From positions 33,547,732 through 33,611,731 of the forward strand of contig CM075775.1 of NCBI GenBank assembly GCA_037974665.1: 64,000 nt of DNA. The letters are read 5' to 3'. Of this stretch, positions 12,687-24,352 are shown in pieces. The translations under genes were made by a program, and so were the position numbers. The stretch comes from Ehretia macrophylla. Taxonomy: Eukaryota; Streptophyta; Magnoliopsida; Boraginales; Ehretiaceae. Numbering within the stretch: position 1 is the first letter of the stretch; every line of letters begins with the position of its first letter. The notes below the pieces were generated by a model. That model was not told the origin of the DNA. It saw only the letters and a program-made list of their open reading frames with translations, and did not search any database.

Positions 12687-12989
12687 ATAGATCCATAGGG
12701 CTTGAGAATTCAAGCTTTGGTTGAATAATCTTGAATTTTTGTGGTATTTATTTATTTATGGATATTTGGTGAAATTCTTGGTTAAATATCATATTTTTTA
12801 TGGATTTGATCAGCTTTTTGGGTATGTTTCTGTGACCCTTTTTGGTTGAATATCCAAAGAGCTTGACAATTCAAGTTTTTGATGAAAAAGCTTGAAGCTT
12901 TGTGATTTTATTGTGGTTGTTGAAGGGTTGATAGAAGAGAAAAAAAAGAAGAGAGAAAATGTTGAATTTTTGGAAGCCTTTTTTGATTC

Positions 12990-13190
12990 ATGGGTAATCG
13001 TTGTGTTGTGCCATTTATTTCTGATGAGAAGAAAAATAAGAAAGATAAGCCAAAACACTTTTATATTGATTATGGTGGTAAAGTAACATATGGTAATGGA
13101 GGATCCAAGTCATATGTAATAGATAATCCAATTGGGAATGAAATTGAGTAGAGGTATGAGCTCGGGCGTGGTAAATTTAGGGTTACATAT
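12990..13190 (+). pseudogene. CDPK N-terminal fragment, copy 1
   Basis: Starts MGNRCVVPFISDEKKNKK (MGN is the N-myristoylation start usual in calcium-dependent protein kinases). It continues through DKPKHFYIDYGG and SYVIDNPIGNEIE to a stop, then RYELGRGKFRVTY, the degenerate start of the kinase glycine loop. Intact CPK7/8/32-type kinases have an extra ELGR-like segment before the GRGEFG loop; this copy and copy 2 both lack it, so they share a damaged ancestor. About 240 bp upstream is also shared with copy 2. Confidence 0.8.
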
Positions 13191-13687
13191 AACAATGCAC
13201 TTCTAATCTTCCACTGGATGATGTTATCTTTGGTTTAAAAATATTCTATTTTTCAGTCCAGTCGACCTAAAAGAACCTAATATACTCGAAACATAATTCA
13301 TATTTTATACTTAATTAACATATTTGATCCTAAACAATTTTCAAGATTGCTTACTTTTTGATATTGGGAATTCAAATCATAACAAAGTTGAGAACAATGA
13401 AATGTATTTGCAAGTTTTGATTGACTTTTCGTTTCTACTTCTTTTTGCCTGCTAGTGCTTTTATGCCAAATCATCAAGTTATCATTAATCATCCATTACA
13501 TAATTGTGTACTATGCTAACTTAAATTAGCTGTGAATTCTGCAAGATATGTGTATCATGATTAGTTTTCTAAAGTTTTTCTTGTTTTGGGATTTTTGTAG
13601 CTTTTGTTTTTTAAGGCTCTTCTAAAATCGTGGTTCATCTTATTTTGTGAATGAATACCTTACATCCACATTACTAATTACTTAAAG

Positions 13688-13826
13688 GTGGCAGCCAAAA
13701 CCATCTGACTCCTCTAATCAAGATGGATTAAAGGGAATTTACCGAGTAGATGTTGATATTCGAGCTGAGGATTGGGCGTGCATCACCAATTTCTATGATG
13801 TTCTAATTTTCAACACTGGTCATTGG
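13688..13826 (+). pseudogene. TBL/DUF231 (trichome birefringence-like) exon fragment
   Basis: The frame reads WQPKPSDSSNQDGLKGIYR then VDVDIRAEDWACITNFYD and VLIFNTGHW, ending at a GT donor. TBL proteins are Golgi polysaccharide O-acetyltransferases, and the YRVDVD...NTGHW segment is characteristic. Splice-site-like AG and GT flank it, so this is one exon taken with its intron edges. Neither the upstream GDS-containing exons nor the downstream DxxH exon is present. Confidence 0.75.
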
Positions 13827-14619
13827 TAATTTCTGATCTTTTTAGCTTCCATTTGCTAAATTGTAAGAAAATTAAATTTGACATTAGGTTTTTGTTCTGC
13901 GTATTTGATATCCATAATGCCCGATTTTGAACAATATGAAGTCAGCTTAACACTATTCTATAAAAAAATGCTCATGGTATCCACAGTTTTGTGAGTGAAA
14001 CGTTATTTTTATGCCATGACGTTTATTCTTCCTTGGAGCTAGTGGAGATTTGGTCTATTAGATGGCGTTCTAATGTTGTGTTAATTAGTAAATTTCTGGT
14101 CTTGATGCTGGTAGATTGTTTCTGTCATCTTTCTCGTTCAATATTACAATATTGTTTTAATAACCAAAAAAAAAAAACAATATTGTTTTGATAGCAATTA
14201 GCAATTGAAATGAAAGAAGATTAATTTCTTATGCTGGCTAACTAATTATGCTTCTCATGGGTTAAATAGAGTCCATGAAATTGATATACATTGCTTGTCT
14301 ATATGAGAGGGATTGGACTCAGGTATCTACTATAAAGGAGGAGAAGAGTGTTTTTAATTGTTTGCCTGCTAAAGGATTTGATATTGTGTTGATAAGTTGT
14401 AATTCCATCTTAGTGCAGGGTGGGGGCAGGGAAGGGGGAACAGCATCTGTAAGGAGGAAGAGACACGATTGTCTTACATTGGAAAATCTGGGGCAGGACT
14501 GCTTTTGACTGGCATAGAGTTTTTAGTTTTTACATATTCATTTATGACAACTTCTTTTGTCATGTTATATCCTGATGATACTGTCTCTTTTGTTTTGTCT
14601 ACCTGATCTACATTTTTCA

Positions 14620-15076
14620 ACATTCTTGGATTATTATGATATCCCATACAAAGTTCTGGAAGTGAATCCGATCAGCAAAAAGGAAATCAAATGGTCTGAT
14701 TACAATAAAGTTCCTACACTGATGGTTGATGGTGATTGGTGAATAGATGGTTGATTCATCAGATAAGATTTTAGCATTTTATTTTACATTGCTTGACAAG
14801 TTTGAAAATATGTATCGTGTTACTATGGAAATTCTGTGGCCATTAAAGTAATTAAGAGCTTATTTCTCATAACAAGTAATTAAGAGCTTAATTTATTGTT
14901 CTTCTTTTCCTCTTTTTTTTCTGGGAAGAGGTTTTACTGTTTTTTGTAGATTAACCTTTTAATCTTTTGGTGCAATATGTTTGCAGCTATAATTGACAAA
15001 TTGTCTAAAAAAATTGCCCTGGGGCCTCAGCTCGTTCTACTTCAAAAGATGATGATGAAGAGAAAAAGTGGCGTGG
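14620..15076 (+). pseudogene. Prostaglandin E synthase 2-like fragment (two exons)
   Basis: The first piece (about 14620-14742) reads TFLDYYDIPYKVLEVNP then ISKKEIKWSDYNKVPTLMVDG, the glutaredoxin-like domain of plant membrane-associated PGES2-like proteins. After a break and two stop codons the expected MVDSSDKIL continues in another frame (from 14746). A second exon (14988-15076), with AG and GT splice edges, gives IIDKLSKKI, then after a frameshift KDDDEEKKWRG. This matches the linker before the GST-like domain. Frame breaks make it non-functional. Confidence 0.75.
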
Positions 15077-15796
15077 GTAAGATCTTTTGCCTTTGTTTTA
15101 CTAATTCAGGACTTGGCGAATATTGTCTTGATTAAAGTTAAAAATTAGAAAGTAAGAACGTTCTAGATACTTGAGAAAGCTCATAAGAAATCAAAAATAA
15201 GAATGTTGGAGATACTTAAGAAAGATTATAAGAAATCAAACAATGGAGAGATGATGGCATATCTATTGACGATTCATTAGATTTTTGTTTCTTACACTGA
15301 TATTTTATCATTCCTCTACAAGCATCTAATTATGATTGCCACAAACCCAAGAGTGATGATTATGTGACTATGCAAACAACCATTTTTTATCTCATTCCAT
15401 GGAAATGACAGTTCTTTGTATCATGTATTGTTAAATTTACACAACAGCACCCACAAAGAAACATTAACATCTATAATGATGTCATATTTACAATGAACTA
15501 ATATATTTTACATGATCTATGGTTCTTTTCTTTTTTTTTTTTTCATTATTGATTTATGCTGGGTGAGTAACTTATCCCAGAAAAGGAAAAAAGAAGAATC
15601 TGATATACATGCCATTGGATATGAAAATTTATATCTTCATTTAGAGTCAATAGATGATCTATTCTTTTTAGCACTCGCCTCTCTACTGATAAAGTTGAGT
15701 CAGAAAGAAGATTTCTATTCTAAAGAATCAGTATATTTTCTATACAAAAGAAACATGTTTATTAGAATGTTAACCACTGTTGGTAAAGTAAAGAAA

Positions 15797-15894
15797 ATTG
15801 TTATTTATCTCTAATATTGATACTTGGAACATTGTTGTTTACCTTTAATATTGATACTTGGAACATTGTTGTTTACCTCTAATATTGATACTTG
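15797..15894. repeat. Three tandem 34-bp units
   Basis: Units start at 15797, 15831 and 15865 and share TAATATTGATACTTGG with a few substitutions. Confidence 0.85.
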
Positions 15895-16181
15895 GGTTTG
15901 GATTGGTAGTGCAGAGTGCCATCCCTGAGGGCTTTTATTTTTGGATATTTGGTGTAGTTCTTGATTAAAGATCAGATTTTTTCTAGATTTGATCAGCTTT
16001 TGGGGTATGTTTTTGTGACCATTTTTGGTTGAATATCCAGAAAGCTTGACAATTCACGCTTTTGGTGAAAAAGCTTGCAGCTTTGTGTTTTATTGTGTGG
16101 TTGTTTAATGGTTGATAGAGGATAAAAAATAAAAAATAAAATAAGAGAAAATGTTAAATTTTTGGAAGCTTTTTTTGAATC

Positions 16182-16446
16182 ATGGGTAATCGTTATGATG
16201 TACCATTTTACTTCTGATGAGAAGAAAAATAAGATAGATAAACCAAAACACTTTTCTATTGATTATGGTGGTAAAGTAACATATGGTAATGGTGGATCGA
16301 AGTCATATGTATTAGATAATCCAACTGGGCATGAAATTGAGAAGAGGTATGAGCTCGGGCGTGGTGAATTTGGGGTTACATACTTGTGTACTGATAAAAC
16401 AAATGGGAAAAGTTTCCTTTTAAATTTGGGGTCAACTGTGACTTAG
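16182..16446 (+). pseudogene. CDPK N-terminal fragment, copy 2
   Basis: Begins MGNRYDVPFYF then hits a frameshift. In the next frame it continues SDEKKNKIDKPKHFSIDYGG, then SYVLDNPTGHEIEKRYELGR and GEFGVTYLCTDKTNGK, the start of a CDPK kinase domain, before losing similarity. It is better preserved than copy 1. About 240 bp of upstream sequence (from about 15940) is shared with copy 1 (from about 12750), so the duplicated unit was at least 430 bp. Confidence 0.8.
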
Positions 16447-16934
16447 GCCACAGTAATGGATTTTCTTCTATCAAAGCTGATCAATGTCCTTCGATCTATG
16501 TCTTATCATGCTAGGTAATATTTGTATGTTGGTCTGGAGCTCTTTTTTCATTTGAATTTGGGCAAACTCGAAGCTTCATTGATAATTATGGCCTAGCCTG
16601 TAGATTTTTTTTCACATGCTTGTCGACGTCAATTAATCGGCAAACCTTAGTGTATGTTTCATTATATGAAATTTCAAATTATGTTTATCTCATTTGTGGT
16701 GTGTTAGGAAGTCATTTTATATCATAAGGTGTAATATTTTCAAACTCTACTTTAGGCTAGTAAATTGGTTTCCTACTTAATGCTTCACTTGGTAACAATG
16801 TGATTATGTTTCCATTTTTCCTATCTTTCCTGTTCGAGTAATTGTAGACAAATTGATGCAGTTACTGCAAGGTATCAAAATTTCAATTCATTCTTTGGCA
16901 TTTCTTTTTCTGCTTGAATTGTTTGAAATAATTC

Positions 16935-19900
16935 TGTGACGCCCGGGAATTTCATCATATATTTTAAATAACTGTTGCATAAACTACTTGTGCATCTTAC
17001 GTGCATTTCTTATCTTATTTAATTGTTTATTTCTGAGGTACTATTCATAAGAAAATTTATTGTCTCAGATATGCGATTCAATATTTTTCATAGGTCACAT
17101 GACATTTAAAAAGAGTCGGAATATGGTAGTTTTGAACTTTAGGGATCGGGAGTATGTGTTTGAAAAATATTTTACTGCTTCATATGAATAGTGTTATGTA
17201 TGTAAAAACATTGTTTTAAATTAGTTAGCATTACAATTGGAATTAAGCCCATTTGATCAAGACTTTTCTTAGTATTTGACATAACAAAACATAACTTACA
17301 CATATATTTACACAATATAACACCATTTATGCATACTACTCAAGAAAACAAAAGCCAAAATTACAAAAATACCCCCCCAAAAATCGTGAACCCTAGGAGA
17401 GGAAAAGGAAAAAAATTTCTTCAACTTTGAGCAAGAATTGGTCCTTTGGCTTGGCCTAGGAGGAGATTGCAGCATTAGGGGGCATCTACAACTTGTCTTC
17501 ATCTTAAATATTGTGAGGGAATTACATATTTCATAATTTTAAAGTTGATGCATATATATTGAATTTCTTGTCTTGTTGAATTTAGCTATTTTGCTTGTTA
17601 TAAATGCTTGTTATATGATCTTTGAAGCCTATAGAACTCTCTTTTGGAGCTTGGTTGCAATTGTAATGGTTTGGTTTTGAGAATCAAAGTTGTAGGAGAA
17701 GATGAATAGTGCAGTGAATAGTAAAATTCAAAAATTTAATGTTTTTGATTTATTTTGTTAATTAGATTGAATTGAGGCTTCCCTTAGGTGCTTTAGACAT
17801 TAGTGAAACTAGAAAAAGGCTCACGTGAGGTTGAATTGGCCGAAAATGAGTTAAAATGCAAAATTTGTTAACTTTAAAAAGGGAATTTTTCACGTAATGC
17901 AATCCGGGCACGTTTGAGCTTTAAATTAGGTATCCTTGGGGGCATGGAAGCACTTATGGTGCTTTCGTTGCGTGGAATTGGGGTCCGGATAGGGTAGTCG
18001 TAGTTAAAACCCACTTGGTGCCTTTCCGAGCTTTTGCCTCCAAAGCGGGTTTTCATGGCTTTAATAGGTGACTTTTGATATCCTTAGGGATGTAGTATGG
18101 TGGGTTTATAGAATCGGAGTTTTGAATTTCGTATGAAAGTAGAATTATCTAGTTGAAAAATGGAACTTTGGAACAAATGTTTGAATTTGTCATGTTTGAT
18201 AGCTAGATGACCTTAGACATGTTAGGAAGCCTCTAAAATGTATTTATGACGTGGTTTGGTTAATCGAATTAGGTAACTGTAGTTCAAATCTCTTAAGGAG
18301 CTTTTTGGTATTTTTGTATAATCATGCTTGGAAATGTGAGTTCATGGCATTTAGGTGTCTCAAAATGTGGCTAAATGGGATTGGTAAAGTTAGTTTTGAA
18401 GTTTCATATCGTACGTGAAGTTTAGAACCTAATTTGTAAGCAATTGGAAAAGAGTTTTGTTAGAATTTATATGAATTGGTTGAACTTGTTGTTTAGTTAG
18501 TTAATTGGACTACTTAATTGATATATTTGATTTTTAATTGAGTTATATATGATGTATTGAGTAAATAAGCATGATAATGACTTTTAGAACATGTTATAGT
18601 TGAATTATATTTAAGTATTAAAGTAGTTGTCTTGATTGGAAGTTTAACTTGATATTCCTTGTGGTATAAACGAAGTTAAGTTAGTTAGAAAGTTTAACTT
18701 GTTAGATTGTAACGTAGCTAATGCCCTTGCAAGACTAAGGAAATGCTTTAGAGTCATTTGTGTGATTTCTTGGGCTATGTGACAATATGATATAAATGTG
18801 ATTATATATAACTTCTATTGTTGTGGATTGAGTTAAGCAAAAGTTAAATTAAGTTAGAAATTAATATAGATAATTGCTAAAGTGTTAAACTCATATGAAC
18901 ACGCTAGGGTACATATCCAAGCTAAATCGAGGAGGTTCGGGTAATCAAAGCTATTTTCTTGCATATTTAGTTGTATCCAAGGTGAAGGAGTCTTTATCTC
19001 TTTTGTGCGTCTTAACTTAATTTATTGTTTCTAGATTGTATTCATTAGTAATTGATAAAGTTTATATGCGTTATTTACTTGTTATCTTGTGTCTTTTCAT
19101 GTTATCTGTGATTAACTGCGAGGACGGCCTACTTTGTCATTCCTCTTATGTGATATTTGGTATACTTGGCTCTCGTGGTATTGACCCGGGGTTCCGCAAC
19201 CTTTTCGAACATGGTAGCGTCGAGAAACACGGGTGGCGTCGGGCTTGACGTACTCCCTCGACTACCATGGTGCCTATTCCCTTCTCGCTGAGGCATACTC
19301 CACTACCCAGAGGCGTGGTTCACCTGCTGGGCATAGACCTATCTCAAGAGAAAGGGTCATAAGATCGGGATACATCCGGAGTATCCCAACTTGTTGGAGT
19401 AAGGGTTTGCCGGCAATTGCGTGAAGTTCGTGGTTTGTAGCTTGTGATTGAAGACAAAGTGGAACCGTATCCTTTTAATGTGGTTAACTACTTGCTATTT
19501 GATCTTGTTGTTTATGTTATATATATATATATATATGATTTCTTGTATCTGCATATCATTTTGCACGCCCCAGTATGTTGCATCACCTCCCTCGCTGGGC
19601 AACATTGTTGCTCACTCCTCATTTAAACGTGTTTCAGGAGAAGCTGAGAAGAATCCCCAGTCGATAGCAGTAGAGGAAGAAGAAGAAGTATATGTATATC
19701 AGAATCTTTGATTCCTGTGTGATAAGGTTGATTATGTGTGCAGTTTGTTTGAAGTTGTTGGTTGTTGTGCTTTTGAGACCTTGTGATCTTCTGTATAGTT
19801 GGTGAATGTAGTATCTTGTAATCCTATGTGATGGATGACTAAGTTAGATGGCATGTAATAATGAATCATAGTTTACTTTTCTTATTGCATGCTTGGGTGT

Positions 19901-20242
19901 TTGTTAACTTGATAAGAAACCTTGGTTATAGTCATCTCCAACTACTTATAGTTAAAATTAATTTTGTCTTGCATGCTTGTGTGCTATAAGTAGACTTTGT
20001 TGTTCCACGGCTCGGATGGCCTTGAGGAGCTGGTTGGCTTTATGAATCTTAAAAGCTAGGATGTATGAATGGTTGATTGTGATTCAAGACTTGTATGTGA
20101 CTGTTGACAGGTTTCTAGATAGACCTATATATAGGGGAAACTCCTTCCGTTTTTCCTAAAATTTTGTGCCCGGGTTTGGATTTGGGTTGAGTATAGTTTG
20201 GTTAATAGAAGTCCCGGTTCCGTGAGGGATTGGGGCGTTACA
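16935..20242. mobile_element. Solo LTR (3.3 kb) with 5-bp target-site duplication
   Basis: Starts TGTGACGCCC and ends GGGCGTTACA (10-bp inverted ends, one mismatch), with TG...CA termini. The flanking 5 bp are identical, AATTC at 16930-16934 and 20243-20247. The body has no long reading frame, no primer-binding site and no internal duplicate. The TG...CA ends with a 5-bp duplication indicate an LTR left after recombination of a retrotransposon; the large size suggests a Ty3/gypsy lineage. A TA run lies at about 19518-19536. It sits in an intron of the decayed CDPK fragment, between copy 2 and the kinase exons. Confidence 0.75.
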
Positions 20243-20300
20243 AATTCACCTAGTAAACTTTCTTTAACATGTGAATTAACTCTCTGTTGTTGTGTTGTAG

Positions 20301-20599
20301 ATATGCCATAAACATGGCGGGATGCATTGGGATCTCAAAGAAAACTTTTTTATTTGCAAACAAGAAGGAAACTGCAGCATTGAAGACTGTTCATTTTGGG
20401 TTGTCGGTATTTTTTAAACCTAGTAATTCCTCTTTTACAACTATTAGCCTATCTTATTTTACTATTTTTCTTATTGGCTAATCCTTTTGTAATTTTGTAG
20501 GTCAAAGATTTAATGAAAATTGTAAGAAGCCCTTACTACATGGCACCTCCTAAAAAGAAACTATGTCCAGAAGTTGATGTCTGGAGTGCTGGAGTAATT
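20301..20599 (+). pseudogene. CDPK kinase-domain exons, decayed
   Basis: Exon 20301-20422 reads ICHKHGGMHWDLK, then ENF, a one-base insertion in a T run, LFANKKETAALKTV and HFGLSVFFKP. The HRD motif is HWD, the proline of the KPEN motif is lost, and the DFG aspartate is histidine. Exon 20501-20599 reads QRFNEIVRSPYYMAP then PKKKLCPEVDVWSAGVI, and similarity stops abruptly. Splice edges are still visible. Catalytic residues are destroyed, so no kinase could be made. This is probably the continuation of copy 2, separated from it by the solo LTR. Confidence 0.85.
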
Positions 20600-21488
20600 A
20601 GCTTACCAACCCCGCCCTTCCCCTTCCACCCCGAATGGAAACATAACTTGAATTTAATCCTTTTTGTGATGCATATATGTTGTTAATGCCACTGATAGAA
20701 ATAGTATATACTTATATCTGAAATCGAGTTACACGAACTCTTGAAGAAACCTTCATTGAGCGGGATTTCTTTGCTTGTCCTTGGAAACAAAATTGAAAAG
20801 TAAGAAGCCCTTACAAAGTAAGCATTGGTGGATTGACAAGGATAAATTGGTGATGCAAGAGAATTTCATAACATTGACAAGGATTCTCTTCTTTTTTGGT
20901 CAATAGATTCACATAATATTAGTGTACCATTAGCAGTTGCAATCTTGATACATAAGTACAACATTCGAAAGTATAATGTTCACTAGGAAATAGTCTTATG
21001 ATAAATACTAGAAAATTGTTACAATCACATCTTTGTCCCAACTTTTGACTAAAAACAAAAAGACAACTAGTTTTTTATGCATAAAATTACAAAGTTAGTT
21101 TTGGAATTAATTTCCCAATTATAATCACATTTTTGTCCCAGTTGAAGAGAAAAAGCTATAAGTTATTTATGCATGGAGTGTCGATAACTTCAACTTGTCA
21201 CAAACAAAACATAGGCGTCTAGTGAGGATTGAACTAATAAGCTCATCACTTGGTCCCATGCTATGCTTTATTTGAACCAAGTTTCAAGCAACTTCTCCAA
21301 TGTTAATAGTAATGAGTAAAAATTATGGTTAAAATGCATTACCTAGGGAAATCAAAATTGAAGATCCATTTAACAAAATTCAATTGCAAATGAAAATTTA
21401 ATTTCCGCTATAACTATATTCAAGTAGATAAATAAAAAATAAAAAATAAAACCAAGTTCTCACAATTATGAAACTCAAGTACTCACAA
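20600..21488. other. Intergenic, no gene
   Basis: AT-rich. Contains a loose direct repeat (about 21020-21160, tcacatctttgtccca). Nothing coding recognised. Confidence 0.4.
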
Positions 21489-22400
21489 TTAAGGATGACA
21501 ATGGGGACAGGGATTGCAAGTACCTGCCCCGCCCCTGCCCCAAATGGAGTGGGGATTAAGGCGGGAAATGGGAAATGGGGCGGGGGATGGGGATTAACTT
21601 TTAATCCCTACACGGGGCCTGGCCGGGGCGCGGGGATAAGCATTTCCCACCCCGCATACATAGATAATTATTTTTATTATTTTAGTATTATATATGTATT
21701 AAAATTATACATATAAAAATATAAAAAAATAACATTAAACAAAGTATTATAAAATAGATAAGAAAAAATAGATTATTTGAAAGGATTTTATAATTATTCT
21801 TAAAACCACTGCATGCCATAACTTGAGATTTGCTATCATTTGACGTAAATATCTCAATTTTACTATTGATCATAGTGAATTAATATATTTATTAGTTATT
21901 TCAGTTGCACTTCAAAAAGCTTCCAATAACATAACTAAAGATGAATTTTAAAGAATCGCAACTAATATTATATGTAACATGCGATAAGAAAAAAATTACA
22001 ATAATCAATGCAATCTCACTAACACAAAGAAATATCCTTTTACAATTATAGTTCTCATACGCAATGGTTAAGTAAAAATTTATATTAAATACTTGAGACT
22101 CAATTACTATAATATTATTTTTACTATTTAACTCCAAGAATAATTAATATTAGATTTATATTTATCATTAGTATAACTTTAATTTAGATTTTAAAGTTCC
22201 ATGATTTAAACTAACTTTAATTCTTAAAGTTTAAAAAGAATAATAAAAACTCAGTGGGTAATCCACATTCCCCATGGGGATTCGGGGGCGGGGACGGGGA
22301 CGGGGACGGGGGCGGGGACGGGGTGAGGGATGGGGGTGTAGATTGCGGGGATAGGGCGGGGGATGGGGGGACATTTCGAGTGGCAAGGCAGGGCATGGGG
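21489..22400. repeat. G-rich repeat element, possible hAT-type non-autonomous transposon
   Basis: Starts aggatgacaatggggacagg, a start typical of a common plant repeat family with GGGACGGGGAT runs. It has C/G-rich blocks at 21520-21650 and 22255-22400 (gggacggggacggggacggg) around an AT-rich core. A clean second terminus and a target duplication were not found, so the limits are approximate. Confidence 0.4.
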
Positions 22401-22755
22401 ATAGCTCCTTGTTAATCCTTTTTTTTTTTATTATCAGAGATACCTGAGTAAATCCAATACTAACTGACTGACCAACTCCCACCAAATAACCATAATAGTA
22501 GTCTTTGATCACAATTTAAAAAACCACAGCCATATTATACCAGCAAATTTTCTGGAAAATAATTATTGAATCACCATTATAGTATCCGTTATATTTATTT
22601 TTTTGCTTATTTACCCGAAGAAATAAACTTCATTGAAAATAAAATTTGGATATTTGCTCTGTTAATGCCTTTTGATAAATTCATGTCATCATAATCACAA
22701 AAAGAACCTATGTTATCTCTCTCCTAGAGAAAACTTGCTTTACTGCATTGATTTG

Positions 22756-24352
22756 TGATCGCATCGTTTTGCGCTAAAAAAGACTAAGGTTAAATGATTG
22801 GAAATATTGCTTACCTTGAATTACCTCTAGCTGTGGCAAGTAGAGGGTCGATCCACGAAGATTGAATTAACGGTTTCAAGTTAAGAATTTAGTTTATAAT
22901 TTGTTTGACTACCTCCCGTCACGGATAAGTTTAATTGACTCCAAAAGTCCAAAAGTACGGTAAATTAAGTCCAAGAAAAGTTCAAAATGTCCATAAAAGA
23001 TCCAAAGGTACGGTACTAAGCTAACATAATTTAATCCAGAAGTGGTTAATTCAATTTAGCAGGTCCTTGATTTGGAATGATAAATTCAATCAAAGTATTT
23101 AAGTGTAAAATTATAGATTTAAATTATAAGAATAAATCATTCAAAAAAATATGGCTACAAGCTCCCACTTTTGAAGTTAGCCTTAGATATGTAAGTAATA
23201 AGACTAATTAATTAACAAAACTGAATATGTTGGTACAACCTAACAATATATAACCTCTCAATTAATATTCTTACTTACGTACCCCGGAAGTGTTGGTACA
23301 ACCTAACTAATTCCGTCTGAAGTAGTCACGTATTGCCATTGGTTTACAAAACTGGGCATATATGTATTCTTGATTAATCATATCATAACTACAAGTATAC
23401 GTATAATTAATAGATAATACTAAGTAATTAAAGAATACGAGACTTGAATTAATCTAAATCTAAATATATACAAAAATATCCTCACTTATTTATCATTCCA
23501 AAAATAAGGGTCTAAAATGCCATAATTAGATTTACAAAACGGAAATCGAAATCAAGAATAAAAGTTATCAAATTTAAGCACATCTTGATTTAGCCGGCTC
23601 GATTTCTCCGAAGCTATGGCGTTAATCCATAAGCCCGACCCTTAATTTAGGACCCTAACTAAACTAAACTAACCTACTCCTAAGATAAAATATGAAGAGA
23701 ACTTATTATATACAAAGAAAAAGATGAAAAATCGCTTCTGCCCACTAGAGAGGCAGAAACTTGGCTAAGATGAGAAAAATTGGTGCCCTTTTGTTGCTGC
23801 AAAATCGCGACTTTTATAGGCAAAAATTCAGGGAGGTGCTCGAGCGCCTGAAGGGGGTGCTCGAGCGCCCTTCTGTACTTTTGAATTTTTTATTTGTTCT
23901 ATCGTTTTCAATCTGTACTCTGCCGCTCAATTGTTGGTCTTTTTCAAAAAAGTGGTGCTCGAGTACGGAAAAGGGGCGTTCAAGCTCCCTTCTGGCTGTG
24001 GTAGGTGAACTTTGACTCCGAACTTTGACTTTGACCAGCTCAGTTGACTTTGACCGTTGACCAAAAAGTTGGCCAGGTCTATTTCAAGATTTTTCAACGT
24101 CCTGAATCCGTTTTCGCACTTGGTTTGGCCAAATTCAATCTCGAATTGTTCGTTTTGAAGTTGTTCTACTATTTTCCTTTAGTGTTACGCTGAATATTCT
24201 CTCCAAATGTTGGTTTTTATGGCCGTTTTTTCTCTTTCTTCTTTAAAACCTATATTGCACTAAATTTGTGTAAAATATACAACTAAACTTGAAATAATAA
24301 TGCAATATACACGATTTAAAGGGTTAAAGTTACTAAAAATACGGATTTATCA
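22756..24352 (-). repeat. 3' LTR of the non-coding retrotransposon
   Basis: Minus-strand TG...CA ends (TGATAAATCCG...GCGATCA). Contains a TATA box (minus CTATAAAAG near 23815), a GCTCGAGCGCC pair at 23838 and 23859, and six TTGAC cores at 24009-24062. Confidence 0.85.

Noticed and set aside
16935..20242. DNA transposon reading of the 3.3-kb element because of its 10-bp inverted ends
   Set aside because: TG...CA ends and a 5-bp duplication fit an LTR better; DNA transposon families usually leave 2, 3, 8 or 9 bp.
11385..21488. Helitron ends around the gene-fragment island
   Set aside because: I looked for a TC start and a CTRR end with a preceding hairpin and found none that convinced me, so the capture mechanism is left open.
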